Source of the DNA: Priapulus caudatus | Taxonomy: Eukaryota > Priapulida > Priapulimorpha > Priapulimorphida > Priapulidae | Direction: 5' to 3' | Assembly (NCBI RefSeq): GCF_000485595.1 | Contig: NW_014577160.1 | Location: forward strand, 439,128-477,310 | DNA: 38,183 nt | Shown here: positions 10,031 to 20,620 of the stretch, piece by piece | Layout of the letters: each line of letters opens with the position of its first letter | Position numbering within the stretch: position 1 is the first letter of the stretch | The notes under the pieces: model-generated | The model's database searches: none | What the model was told of the DNA's origin: nothing | Seen by the model: the letters and a program-made list of their open reading frames with translations, nothing else | Translations under genes and position numbers: made by a program

Positions 10031-11220
10031 TGGGCCAATATTTACTGTCTATAGCTACGGGCATTCACTGCCGCATCAGTTCAGCTTATCTCGCACTAGG
10101 GAGGTCATGCGCGCTGATGGTCTGTAAAGACCTGTTACACACAACCAGTGGTCACTAATGGATAGGAGGCAGACACATCAAGTGAAGATATAAATGTCAT
10201 TTCCGAATGCATCATTAAATACTCACCCTAATACTAGAGGCACGCTGCCCACTAATATAGGTGTGAGGAGTGGCGCTAATTTTAAGTGATTATTAATGGA
10301 GCTAATTGGAGTAGGGAAGAACTAGAGCTCTCTTCAATCACATGAGAGAGATGACTAGTACTAATCGTCAGCTGCTTGGCGGAGGTGCTGTGCTCTCGCC
10401 GAGTGGCTCTAAGTTTATGACGTATCTAGTTATTGGCCAGCTGGGGCACAGCAGCCACGTAGACACACTTAACTCTTGTAGCGCGGTGCTATTTGACGTC
10501 ACCTAAGGGAGTAGCAAGGGTAAGAGGGTTTTAGTTGTACATGCAAATATTCACAGCATGTGGTTTTAGAGCCCTCTACTCGTCCTCAACCTAATGGGCT
10601 AACTTTTATGGCTGTCATACTTTCGAAATAGTGTGCTATATGTGTAATCATAAGTACAGGAGGTTATAGTCATATATAGACTTTGGGGTCCACATATAAT
10701 GGACGTATAATTTATAGCACTGACTAATAGTCATCTAAGAATATAATGGAGTGCAGCTTATCGAGCATGCCAATTTCGGGCCGCGTAATTTTCGTTCAGC
10801 GCTAAAGTTGACCGGAGGGATGTACTGAGGTTGGTTTTGCAGCTGACGAAATTTGTATTTACTTATGTTTAGTTTTTGTTGTATATGTAAATTAGGTGGA
10901 TACCATTATACAACTGACAGTGGATGAGAATTCGATGATACGCTATGCAGAAAAATATAACATTTAATCCTTGTTTATTGACATCAATTTAATGAGCAAT
11001 CCGGCCTAACATGTTACTCCTATATGCACAATGATCAGTTTTTCGCATAAAAGCCTGTATATAATCTTATCGCGAAGTGTTAGCCGCGCGGCGAGAATAG
11101 CAATCACTTCCTGAACATTTTATTCCACCCTGAGTAAGTAACGAAGACTATTTAATAAGTATTAACATTATAATCGATATATATATCGGTCCTTTCGACA
11201 TTATAGTATATATATTATAG
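10031..11220. other. No gene seen
   Basis: No frame of note on either strand. The missing first exon of the GDPD-like gene was looked for here (an HRGG codon run) and not found. Confidence 0.4.
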
Positions 11221-11247
11221 ATATATATATATATGTGTGTGATGTGT

Positions 11248-11281
<34 letters not shown>

Positions 11282-11302
11282 GTGTGTGTGTGTGTGTGTG
11301 GT
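11221..11302. repeat. (TA)n(TG)n microsatellite
   Basis: Alternating TA passing into TG/GTGTGG repeats. Confidence 0.93.
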
Positions 11303-11414
11303 GTGAAGAGAGAGTGGTTAGGGCCGACTAGACATCAGCGTAAGCGTGACAAGCGGTGACATCTGGTGGCAAACAACACACTCTATGTTTTTTCCGATAC
11401 TTAATTATTACTAG

Positions 11415-11497
11415 TCCATGCCACTGATCTCTAGAATATAATCATATTATTATAGATTATATTATATAGATTATATTATAGAGATCAGTGGTCCATG
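11415..11497. mobile_element. 71-bp palindromic element with 6-bp target duplication
   Basis: The ends CCACTGATCTCT and AGAGATCAGTGG (11421-11491) enclose an AT-rich palindrome. TCCATG flanks it at 11415-11420 and 11492-11497. A second, shorter copy is at 25911-25953. Confidence 0.8.
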
Positions 11498-11679
11498 CCC
11501 GTTAGGTGGTCAGAACTTCTGTGTAGAGTAGACCACATGCATTGTTCATGATGGAACGTTTATAGTTGTGTACGTCATTGCATGGCGCATACAGCTAAAA
11601 TATTTAGCTGCAGGGCACTTCCCACGCAGCTAGCAGCCTAGCAGTGACGAGTAACTGGCCGTGACTGAAGAAGTGTTAT

Positions 11680-12145
11680 AACCGCGTGACACACACACAC
11701 ACACACAGCACACACACACACAATCACACACACACACACCACAACACACACGCACCGCACCACGCACGCAACGCACGCCACGCACGCACACACACAGTCA
11801 CACACACAGCACACATACACATAACACATACACCACGCACACACAGCACACAAACGCTTCGCACACACACAAGCACACGCACAGGCACACACAGCACAGC
11901 ACACACATGCACACAGCACACATCGCGGCGCGCGCGCATAAACACACACACACACACACAGACACGCACACACACGCATACACACACCGCGCACACATAG
12001 ACACAACACATAACACTACACGCCACGCACGCACACCACGGCACACGCACATCGCACACGCACACGACACAGCACCACACACACACAACACACATCACAC
12101 ACACACACAAAGACACACACAACACAACACACACACCACACCAGA
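11680..12145. repeat. CA-rich minisatellite
   Basis: About 465 bp of ACAC with CGCA variants. It is open in several frames on both strands only because of the repeat. Confidence 0.95.
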
Positions 12146-12254
12146 AAACCTTAACTGTGACATGAGGAGTTTCTGACAAAGCGGGCGACTTTTCTTGCGA
12201 GCGGTATCTTGTCTGATCTTATATGCATAAATTATATTTCAGGCAGTGTATACA

Positions 12255-12420
12255 ATATGATATTGATTATCAATCAGATATGATACACTCCTGATATTAT
12301 CATATAATATATGATATATACTAATATTAATATTATAGTATATCATATATAAGTAATATAATATATTATATATATATATATAATTATATAATATATATAT
12401 ATATATAATATAAATATGCT
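12255..12420. repeat. AT-rich palindromic tract
   Basis: ATATATC/GATATAT-rich sequence with many short self-complementary runs. No coding potential. Confidence 0.8.
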
Positions 12421-12639
12421 TTGTGGCATTAGCTGTGTGCACTTGTTTATAACACATTTTTTAACTCAAGAGCAAGAAACAATGTAAAACAATGTATAAC
12501 ATTTAGTCTGCGTTTAGATTGCGAGGGCAGCGCCTTTGGTTATACATTGTTTTTTTACATTGCCATTGTCTTATCGTGTTGTGACGTTGCACCGCACTTG
12601 GTGCAAAAATTTCGCACTATTGTATTGATAATACACAGA

Positions 12640-13102
12640 CACACATGCCGTGTCTCCATTTTGTACCTACTCTCCACTTTATATATATTCTCTAGGTTAA
12701 GATTAATGCAGTTCTAAATCGATTTTGATTCTAAGAGAACCCTGCATATGAAGTACTTAGTACGCAAAGTGTTTTTAATCATTGTAATCGTAAACCAAAT
12801 ATAAGATTGTTTACTGCAAACATTTTTTTCAACAGGTATGACTTGAGAAAGACATGCACGCATAAGCACTCGCATGCGAACGTACGTCGCCACCCTCATT
12901 CGCACGCGCGCATGCATGCACGCACGCACGTACTGACACATAAGCACTCATATGCTCGCATACACACACGTACACACTCGATCCCTCACGCAGGGACTTG
13001 GGAGAGGAGGAATGCGAGAGCAAGAGCGAGAGTGTGTGAGAGAGTGAGAGAGAGAAGAGAAAGAGAGAGAGAGAGGAGAAGAGAGAGAGAGAGAGAGAAA
13101 GA

Positions 13103-13136
<34 letters not shown>

Positions 13137-13157
13137 AGGGAGAGAGAGAGAGAAGCG

Positions 13158-13218
<61 letters not shown>

Positions 13219-13930
13219 TTCCTAAGTGCACCGTGTATATAAAGAAGTACGCGCAGTAATTAAAGATTGTAATCGTAAACCAAATATAAGATTGTTTATC
13301 GTACATATTATTTTCAAACAATCTATTAGTCAACATGAAGAAACACCCGGTCACTGGTTGTTGCAGAATATGTAGACTAGAGGAAGATATATTTAGGATG
13401 ATCCATTACGTATATATTTTCTGGATAAGATTAATGCAGTTCTAAATAGATGTTGATCGTAAGTGCATCCTGTTACATGAAGTAGTTCGCACACTAATTA
13501 CAGATTGTAATCGTAAACCAAATATGCGATTGTTTACTGCAGGCGGATTTTTGACAGGTCTGATCTCTCAGTCAACATAAAGAAACATCCGAGCACTGGT
13601 GCTTGCAGAATGTATAGACTGGAGGAAGATACGCGCATACCATCACTCACACGTACGTACGTCCCCACCCTTATTGACATGCACGCACGCACGCACGCAC
13701 GCACGTGCCTATGAATGAGCACATGCTCACATACGCACACACGCACACGCGCACGCACGCACGTACGCACAGGTAGATTGATAGACGAAAAGGAGAGTAA
13801 ATGATAGACAGCAGACTGACAGAGCCAGAGAAAGAGAGAGAGAGAGCAGTAAGAGGGAGAAAGAGAGAGAGAGAGTAGCGATAGGGAAAGAGAGAGGGGG
13901 AAATTGGGAGGGGAGAGAGGAAGAGAGAGA
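12640..13930 (+). repeat. Interspersed repeat A, copy 1, with internal tandem units and (GA)n tract
   Basis: A unit of roughly 200 bp recurs at 12697-12870, 13215-13380 and 13425-13640. Its markers are ATTAATGCAGTTCTAAA, GATTGTAATCGTAAACCAAA and CATAAAGAAACATCCG. A pure GA block (13024-13215) splits the first from the second, and a GCAC/GCACGC tract plus a GA-rich tail follows to about 13930. The same order recurs at 19375-20310. Not recognised as a named element. Confidence 0.8.
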
Positions 13931-14256
13931 AAGACAGAGAAAGCGCATGCAGCGAGAGGAAGAGAGTGACAGGGAGAGAAACGGGGAAAGGAGGGACAGC
14001 CAGACAGGCAAGCAGGCAGGTAGGCAGGCAGACAGACGTACAGGCGGACACGCAGACAGATAGATACAGCCACAGCTATATCAGACACGTGACCACTATT
14101 AAATCACTACCGGTTCATTACCGGTTTGCTACCGGTTAGGTTAGAGGATGTGACGCGTCGTCGGCCGACCAATCGGAAGGCCCGCAGCTCGGGCAGTAAA
14201 GTTGACGCGATGTGTTGTGGTTGCATTATTTAGGCTGGCTATCGAAATCGAAATCG

Positions 14257-14764
14257 ATAGAAATCGCAGCCCAATAACCTAGAAGGGCAATCACGTGACT
14301 TTCGCTCGAACTTTTGGCAGCCATATTGGCTGGGTGCCGTCTGCCTAGTCACAGCATAAGATATACACAACACAGTGCATTTGTGTTGAAATTGGTTCCG
14401 ATATTTTAATATCATGCCAGTGTATTGTAGTGCATACAACTGTAACGTTAGTAGATCTAAGGAGTCAAAGGCAGCAAAGATCACTTTTCATGGGTGCGAA
14501 AACATTAAAATATATGACCGTAATTGGGCGATTTGCATTAAGAAACTTTGTTCCTATTTACTTCTCTCACAATATAATCTGATGTACTCACAATGCATCC
14601 ATAATTATAAACGTAAACACGTTGTTGTGTAGTCGTGTACACAGTGTGACAGGACAGGTCACGTGGGATAGGTCACCCAGGCAATATGGCGGTCTGAAAT
14701 TTTATTGGTTGCAAGCCAAAAGTCACGTGATTGTCCTTCTAGGTTATTGGGCTGCGATTTCTAT
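14257..14764 (+). mobile_element. 508-bp TIR element with a THAP-domain start (P-element-like remnant)
   Basis: The ends ATAGAAATCGCAGCCCAATA and its reverse complement form near-perfect 45-bp TIRs, which continue with gaps for another ~40 bp. The element is missing from the otherwise matching repeat at 18880, so that site is an empty site. It contains the first ~45 residues of a THAP domain. THAP domains begin P-element-type transposases, so this looks like an internally deleted derivative. The exact target duplication is blurred by AAATCG repeats. Confidence 0.8.
14414..14632 (+). pseudogene. THAP zinc-finger fragment (truncated P-element-type transposase N-terminus)
   Basis: The frame begins MPVYCSAYNCNVSRSKESKA and continues KITFH, then NWAICIKK. 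This matches the start of a C2CH THAP domain: Cys-x4-Cys at residues 5-10, the ITFH strand, and the conserved Trp. The later Cys-x2-His and the AVPTIF-type end are missing, and after about residue 45 the frame has no resemblance to the family. Its location inside a TIR element argues for a transposase remnant rather than a host THAP gene. Confidence 0.65.
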
Positions 14765-15268
14765 GATCGTATGTGGCAATGACATGTACATGGAGATGGG
14801 TGGATGGTTACTGGTAATTTAAAACAAATTCTTTCAATGTATGGCCCCTATTCGACTGCGCGACTGTTTTTCAGGCACAAATGTGGTGTCGGTTAGTAAA
14901 TTCACGATAATTTTTTAAAACGCTGGACAACATATGATCATAACTCTCACGGTGCACAGCTGATCGAAGTACATGGCTACCTAGCTTTAATATTGCCACT
15001 CGGCCGAAAACGGTCGAAATACTATTTTTCAGCTCCTGAAATTCAATTCTTAATTATAGGATCCTACGGAGGATTTAATAGTGGTCTGTTCTCTGACACG
15101 CTTCTTTTTTTTCTTCAATTTTGTTCTCTTTTTTTGGTGCGGGCCTGTTACTGTTCATTTGTCTCTTCATGCCTACTGCTATTCAAGGAGCTAAATATAA
15201 CAGAGTTATATGTAGCTCCTTGCTGCTATTTAGACGACACAGATAGCGATTTTCAATCGAAATTTATC

Positions 15269-15667
15269 ATGACATGGGAAGAAAATGCCTTTGGACAACT
15301 AATGAATAAGTCGGCGATTTCTGTTGAAAATAACGAGTGCATTTTATTTACAGGAACACGCACACAAACCGGCTATGGGGTGTTATGTGTAAAAAATCAA
15401 GAACAGCAATGGCTAACAGTTAAAGTACACAGACTGGCGTACAGGCTCCATTTTGGTGTATGGCCTGCCAAAGGAAAACAGTGCTCACATTTATGCCACA
15501 ACAAAAATTGCATTAGGCATCGGCATATAATTTTAGAAACTGCGCAGCAGAATTTTGAACGGTGGGAATGCAAGAGACTCATGAGCTGCATCGGGCATGC
15601 CGACAGACCGATGTGTTTACTTTCGTTAACGATTCGTCAATCGAAGCATGCATTATACTTGCAGTAG
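15269..15667 (+). CDS. His-Me finger (HNH-type, I-PpoI-like) nuclease
   Basis: From the Met at 15269 the protein has 132 residues. NECILFTGT…TGYGVL (residues 22-39) matches the strand pair that opens such nucleases. KVHRLAYRLHFG (52-63) is the HRLAY motif. KQCSHLCHNKNCIRHRH (70-86) matches the zinc-binding His-Me core of I-PpoI-type enzymes, with the His of SHLCHN as the likely general base, followed by Cys101-x5-Cys107-x2-His110. The frame stays open upstream to 14993, but that part lies in direct repeat B and looks non-coding. The ORF is intact while the facing transposase is broken. Probably a mobile-element accessory nuclease; a homing or host role is not excluded. Confidence 0.72.
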   Translation: MTWEENAFGQLMNKSAISVENNECILFTGTRTQTGYGVLCVKNQEQQWLTVKVHRLAYRLHFGVWPAKGKQCSHLCHNKNCIRHRHIILETAQQNFERWECKRLMSCIGHADRPMCLLSLTIRQSKHALYLQ

Positions 15668-15815
15668 GCTACTAGCATATGATGCGTCGCACTCAGGTGG
15701 GGAAACCCTAGGCTGGACCGACCGACTGACCCGGGATGACCCCACCTCTCCACAGCACAGGCTAGTTACCCCATGAAATTTATTAACACCCTACTAAACT
15801 TTTTCCTTCTAATAA

Positions 15816-17984
15816 TTACGTTGTGTAGCTGTGGTCAGCATAGGCAGTGTCGAGTTGATCCTTAATGTATTCGGAGGAATTTTGAGATCGCTTATACTTG
15901 ATGTGGTCACGCACGTCGGCGAGCATGCGTTTGCGCCTGGCGGCTTCTCTCTGCTTTCTTCGGCGCCGCATTGATTACGTTGCGGCGATCGACATCTGTC
16001 GCAGCGCCAACAATGGCCTCTTCCCGAGTGGGACTTTAACGATGTTATCATTTTTCAGGTGGGCGGACATCTCTAAGCCGTTGTTCAGCCGGTGGACCGC
16101 CGAATGCATGCGGCCGATCGTGTTGGTGTTGAGTTTCATTTTTTCTATGCCAGCAACGCTTAGTTTCATTTGCAGGATGTTTTGCAGCAGAATCTTGTCC
16201 TCGTGGGTCATGGTAAATTCCTTGATCTTGAGGCTACTCAGGTAGTAGGAGCGTGTAGACAGCCAGTTCCTGTACCTACCACCTGAGCAGACCAGGGAGT
16301 GGCGCCGACACTTTCGATGATCGCCGGAATAGCAGTCGACTGTGCATTGCACGAGGTGAGGCAGCTTCTTCACTATTAAGTCCGTATTGCCACAGCTGAT
16401 CTTGAACAGTTCGTTTACTATAAGGTGACATCTGGCCTTGATATCTGAGCTAATTAGTCGTTGTACTATCTGTCGTTCGTCTGCCGATCTGTCCCACCCG
16501 AGCATCGCCCTGCTGAATTTCGCTTTCATGCCAGCTTTGAATTGGGACTGGCCGAGATGAATGGTGTCGGCCATTGGCGGGTGACGTTCTACAATGGATC
16601 CATGGTCTTCATACCTTCGTCGATGCCTGCGCTTCCTCTTCCGTCGCCGTCGGTTGTCGCATGTTTGATGAGGAGTCTCTCCGTTGCAAATTGGCATCCC
16701 ATCTCCAGCCCGAGTTCTTTCCGAGAGTGGCGCATGCTTAGGGACGTTCGCGGTGCAGGCGACGTGCCCGGGACACGTTACCGAATATCCTCGCTTTCTG
16801 AGCCATGCTCCTAGGGCGCAGAGCTTATTTTGCATATATACATTCCGATGATCTTATGGTCGTCTGTGTGATCCTCGATTGCCAAGCCGATTGCCTGCAA
16901 TGCCGACTGCCCCATCTTGTGCCGGCTTGCAATCGAGATGGCGTTGTATCGAACGTCCATCTGAATGTTTATTGGCGATTCTTTGTCGAGGCCTCTCAGG
17001 TCGTTGATGGTCTTTAGCGCCTTCCTCAAATCTGACATGTCGGTTTCGGTTAGCTGCACGGTCTCGGCGCTGACCGTGGCTGCGTTTTTTTGCAGGCCGC
17101 TCCGTGACGGCGGTGGCATGTTTGTCGATGCCACCAGGAGCCTCAGCTTGGTCGGTCCAATGGTCGTGTCCTGCAAGCCCAGGTGAACTCCTCGATTGGG
17201 GGCTGCTGCCTTCGCCCCTCGTCCCGAACTTGGGATGTCGTCGTAGAGCTTGCATTTCGTGGAGGCGTAGTCACAGTTTCGGCATCTTAGTCTCATCTTC
17301 CAGCAGAGGCCTCTCTGCTCTTCGTCGCACATCTTCAGGTCTGGCTCCGGGCAATGGGATGCGTACTCTTCCGTCTGGCATGTTATAAACAATGACAGTG
17401 GATAAGTTTTTGATTGCAAGTAGTGCAAACGCATGCCTTTACAGAATATACAGTTCATTTGAAAATTATGTCGTCAACAACAAAATGAAATTCACGAATT
17501 TCACTTACCCGATGTTCGCGGATTGCTGAATTCCACAGGTTCTCGACTTTCGTGAGATGCACCAGTCGCATCTCATCTCGGTCGGACCGCTGCTGCATGG
17601 CGAAAGGATCTGCGGAGGCAGCGGCTAGCTGGCTTCGGGCGCAGGATCTCGGCGCCTCCATCTCTACCATCAGCATCTGAAACAGAAAGAGTGCCATCGG
17701 TAGTACGCGTTCTCACAACCTTCCGGTAAAGATCTCGATTCAGCCGTTGGGTCCACGGCTGAATCGGGATATTCGCCGGAAGAAGACGAGCCAGCATGAG
17801 CTGCTTCGCTGGCTGCTGGCTGCTTCTTGGTGCCCTTGTTGTGTGGGATGCGTCCTGGCTTGAATTGCGTTTGCTTTGATTTGTCTGATCGGCCTATCAT
17901 GCGTAACAGCCTGTCTCGAGCTATGACTAGTTTGAGACTGACAGATTTATTCCATATGCCAATATTGCTCCTATTGTTTCCCAC
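15816..17984 (-). pseudogene. Degraded Mutator-like transposase (animal Mutator-like domain family)
   Basis: Pieces in different frames follow the family order. First comes a basic FKPGRIPHNKG segment (about 17865-17835), then EMRLVHLTKVENLW (17575-17530). A CRNCDYAS zinc-type motif leads to GRGAKAAAPNRGVHLGLQDT and STNMPPPSRSG (17285-17090), then INIQMDVRYNAISIASRHK (16970-16915). Later come a GSAG stretch, MADTIHLGQSQFKAGMKAKF (16575-16515), KARCHLIVNELFK, CTVDCYSGDHRKCRRHS and MHSAVHRLNNG. Frame changes fall near 16825 (TATATA), 16720 and 16570; in-frame stops fall at about 16592 and 15975-15977. The frame then runs to a stop at 15816. The gene is dead as written. It faces the nuclease ORF. 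Confidence 0.82.
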
Positions 17985-18879
17985 ACAATAATGCGCAGCT
18001 AGGATACAATAGAATGTTTAGTTTATTTCTTAGAAACGGCAGTAACAAACTAACAAACAACATACAAGCACATGGAGACAAGAGGTCTCAATAATTAGGA
18101 ATGTCGTGAGATCATGCCTTAAGAAACGGAACGCGCCAGCATGATGACAGCAGCTGGAAACGGCAGATTCTTTCAAATTAATGGAGCTTTTTGCACTGAT
18201 TCCTGTGCACATCTAGCATAAATACCTATTCTCGTGTTATGTGAAAAATCAACAACTAGCCCCGTTGCAAATGTCAGCAAATCACAACATAGCAAAGGCA
18301 CTACTGTGGAACTGCTGTCTGATAACGCCACCTGGTGGCCGTTTCCAAGCTGGCATCAGCCGCCACCTTTATGGCTATAAAACAGTAACCAAACGCCTCC
18401 AGGTGTCAAACTTTGACATATAGCACAATGAGACATGCAGTTCGTTTGGGAAAAAATTTGACAAAAAAGCTCTTTTAGTCTTAGAGAAATTGACATTTTA
18501 GTGCAAAATTTAGACCGTTTTTCAGGCATAATCACGTGACGTTCTAAATTGATAAGATCTATTGTCTAACATGTAAATATATGCAAATTTCTTTCCTTAT
18601 CCTGTAGAATATTAAATTTCGGAAAGGTCCGTGCAATATCATTTAATGTAAAATATTCTATTTCGCTCCAGCGACTGTTCGAACTATGCACCGACTTGGC
18701 GTTCCGCAGAGAAGACGGGCACTGGATTCGCCTCATAGCCGGGTGGGTGGGGTCGGAGAAATTGCCGTAACTCAAAAACCGAGCAGCCAATTAACCCAAA
18801 ATTTCACGCCCGTGTGCAGCTGTTTGTCGGAACGTATATGTTATTGAATTTGACAGATTCCCAGAAAAATGTTTCTATA
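17985..18879. other. Transposase 5' side of the element; no gene seen
   Basis: No coding sequence was recognised. A CTCF-like motif (GGTGGC core, reverse strand) lies at 18324-18338, and CCGTTTTTCAGGCA at 18510 resembles part of repeat B (14864). Confidence 0.4.
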
Positions 18880-19350
18880 CAGACACGTGACCACTATTAA
18901 ATCACTACCGGTTCATTATCCTGTTAGGTTAGAGGATGTGACGCGTCGACGACCGACCAATCGGAGGGCCCGCAGCTCGGGCACTAAAGCTGACGCGATG
19001 TTTTGTGGTTGCATTATTTAGGTTGGCTATCGTGTGTGGAAATGACATGTACATAGAGATGGGTGGATGGTTACTGGTAATTTAAAACGAATTCTTTCAA
19101 TGTATGACCCCTATTCGACTGCGCGACTGTTTTTCAGGCACAAATGTGGCGTCGGTTAGTAAATTCGCGATAATTTTTAAAACGCTGGACAACATATGTC
19201 ATAACTCTCATGGTGCACAGCTGAAGTACATGGCTACCTAGCTTTGATATTGCCACTTGGCCGAAAACGGTCGAAATACTATTTTTCAGCTCCTGAAATT
19301 CAATTCTCAAGTATAGGATCCTATGGAGGATTTAATAGTGGTCAGTTCTC
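18880..19350 (+). repeat. Long direct repeat B, right copy (empty site)
   Basis: It matches 14082-15093 end to end but lacks the THAP-bearing insertion: the sequence passes straight from GGCTATCG to TGTGTGG. This dates that insertion after the duplication of B. Confidence 0.85.
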
Positions 19351-19374
19351 ATCAGATGCATTGATTCACACGTA

Positions 19375-20310
19375 CAATACACAAACATAAACATGGATAC
19401 ACATACACAGATACACAGCTACCGTGTCTCCATTTCATTTTTCCCCCCAGATTCAGATTAATGCAGCTCTAAATGGATATAGATCCTAAGTGAACCGTGT
19501 ATATAAACAAGTACGTGCAGTAATTAAAGATTGTTATCATAAACCAAATATAAGATTGTTTATCGTACATATTATTCTCAAACAAGTATGATCTAGTATT
19601 AGTCAACATGAAGAAACACCCGGTCACTGGTTGTTGCAGAATATGTAGACTAGAGGAAATTATATTTAGGATGCTCCATTTCGTATATATTTTCCAGATA
19701 AGATTAATGCAGTTCTAAACAGATGTTGTATCCTGTATAATATGAAGTAGTACGCACACTAATTAAAGATTGTAATCGTAAACCAAATGTGCGATTGTTT
19801 ACTGCAGGCTGATTTTTGACAGGTATGATCTCTCAGTCAACATAAAGAAACATCCGAGCGCTGGTGCTTGCAGAAAGTATAGACTGGAGGAAGACACGCG
19901 CATACCATCACTCACACGTACGTACGTCCCCACCCTTATTGACATGCACGCACGCACGCACGCACGTGCCTATGAATGAGCACACGCTCACATACGCACA
20001 CACGCACGTACGCACGCACGTACGCACAGGTAGATTGATAGAAGAGAAATGTGGAGTATATAAGAAATATAGAGAGTAATAGAGAGAAATAGAGTAAATA
20101 GAGTAATAGAGAGAAATGAGAGTAAATGATAGACAGGCAGACAGACAGAGCCAGAGATAGAGAGAGCAGTGAGAGGGAGATAGAGAGAGCAGTGAGAGGG
20201 AGATAGAGAGAGCAGTGAGAGGGAGAGACAGAGAGAGAGTAGCGAGAGGGAAAGAGAGAGAGAGAGTAGCGAGACGGAAAGAAAGAGAGGGAGATTGGGA
20301 GGGGAGATAG
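19375..20310 (+). repeat. Interspersed repeat A, copy 2
   Basis: The same tandem units (19450-19660, 19690-19900), the same GCAC/ACGTACGT tract and the same GA-rich tail as 13215-13930, in the same orientation. It follows repeat B here but precedes it in copy 1. A more decayed unit may lie at 21420-21500 (GCAGGTATGACTCGCCAGTC). Confidence 0.8.
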
Positions 20311-20505
20311 ATAGCAGTGGGAAGACACACAGATATCTCTTACATAAAGGGCGAGCCTGTTTTTGTGTCTGTCCTTCTGTCTATCTTCTCCCCCCCCCGT
20401 AAGAGCTACACCTCCCTACACCTCAAAATCTCTTAATCAGCCATCGCCGACGCACCAAAGACAAGGTCAAAAAAAAAAAATACACAAAATAAAAAATAAA
20501 ACAAA

Positions 20506-20620
20506 ACGAAAAACTCGAAAATACGAAGTACCTGAGTGCCTGCGAAAAAAATAAGCAGCAAGTTGAGACATTTATTTTCTTTTCGCAGGCACTCAGTACT
20601 TCGTATTTCGAGTTTTTCGT
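20506..20620. repeat. Inverted repeat with ~42-bp arms
   Basis: The arms at 20506-20548 and 20580-20620 pair (CGAAGTAC(C)TGAGTGCCTGCG and complement), with a spacer of about 31 bp. A TTAGGG-like run lies 230 bp downstream at 20845-20866. Probably a short foldback element; no target duplication was found. Confidence 0.7.

Larger units (their letters stand above)
14082..15093 (+). repeat. Long direct repeat B, left copy (carries an insertion)
   Basis: CAGACACGTGACCACTATTA … GTGGTCTGTTCTC. Without its 508-bp insertion (14257-14764) it matches 18880-19350 closely over its whole length in the same orientation. It carries several extra ACCGGTT motifs. It and its partner flank 3.8 kb containing a nuclease ORF and a transposase pseudogene. 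It lacks TG…CA ends, so it is not a typical LTR. Confidence 0.85.

Noticed and set aside
11638-12179. Long Cys/Val- or His/Thr-rich frames on both strands
   Set aside because: Produced by the CA-type minisatellite; no non-repeat coding sequence.
12807-14088. Arg/Glu- and Ser/Leu-rich frames up to 184 residues
   Set aside because: Translations of the GA/CT tracts and GCAC repeats of repeat A.
14993-15268. N-terminal extension of the nuclease ORF
   Set aside because: The first ~100 bases lie in direct repeat B, whose other copy is not open, and the following stretch is a Phe/Leu-rich low-complexity frame. It may still hold a real start that I cannot resolve.
14082-19350. LTR retrotransposon
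   Set aside because: The direct repeats lack TG…CA ends, no reverse transcriptase, integrase or protease motif lies between them, and the coding content is a DNA-transposon transposase.
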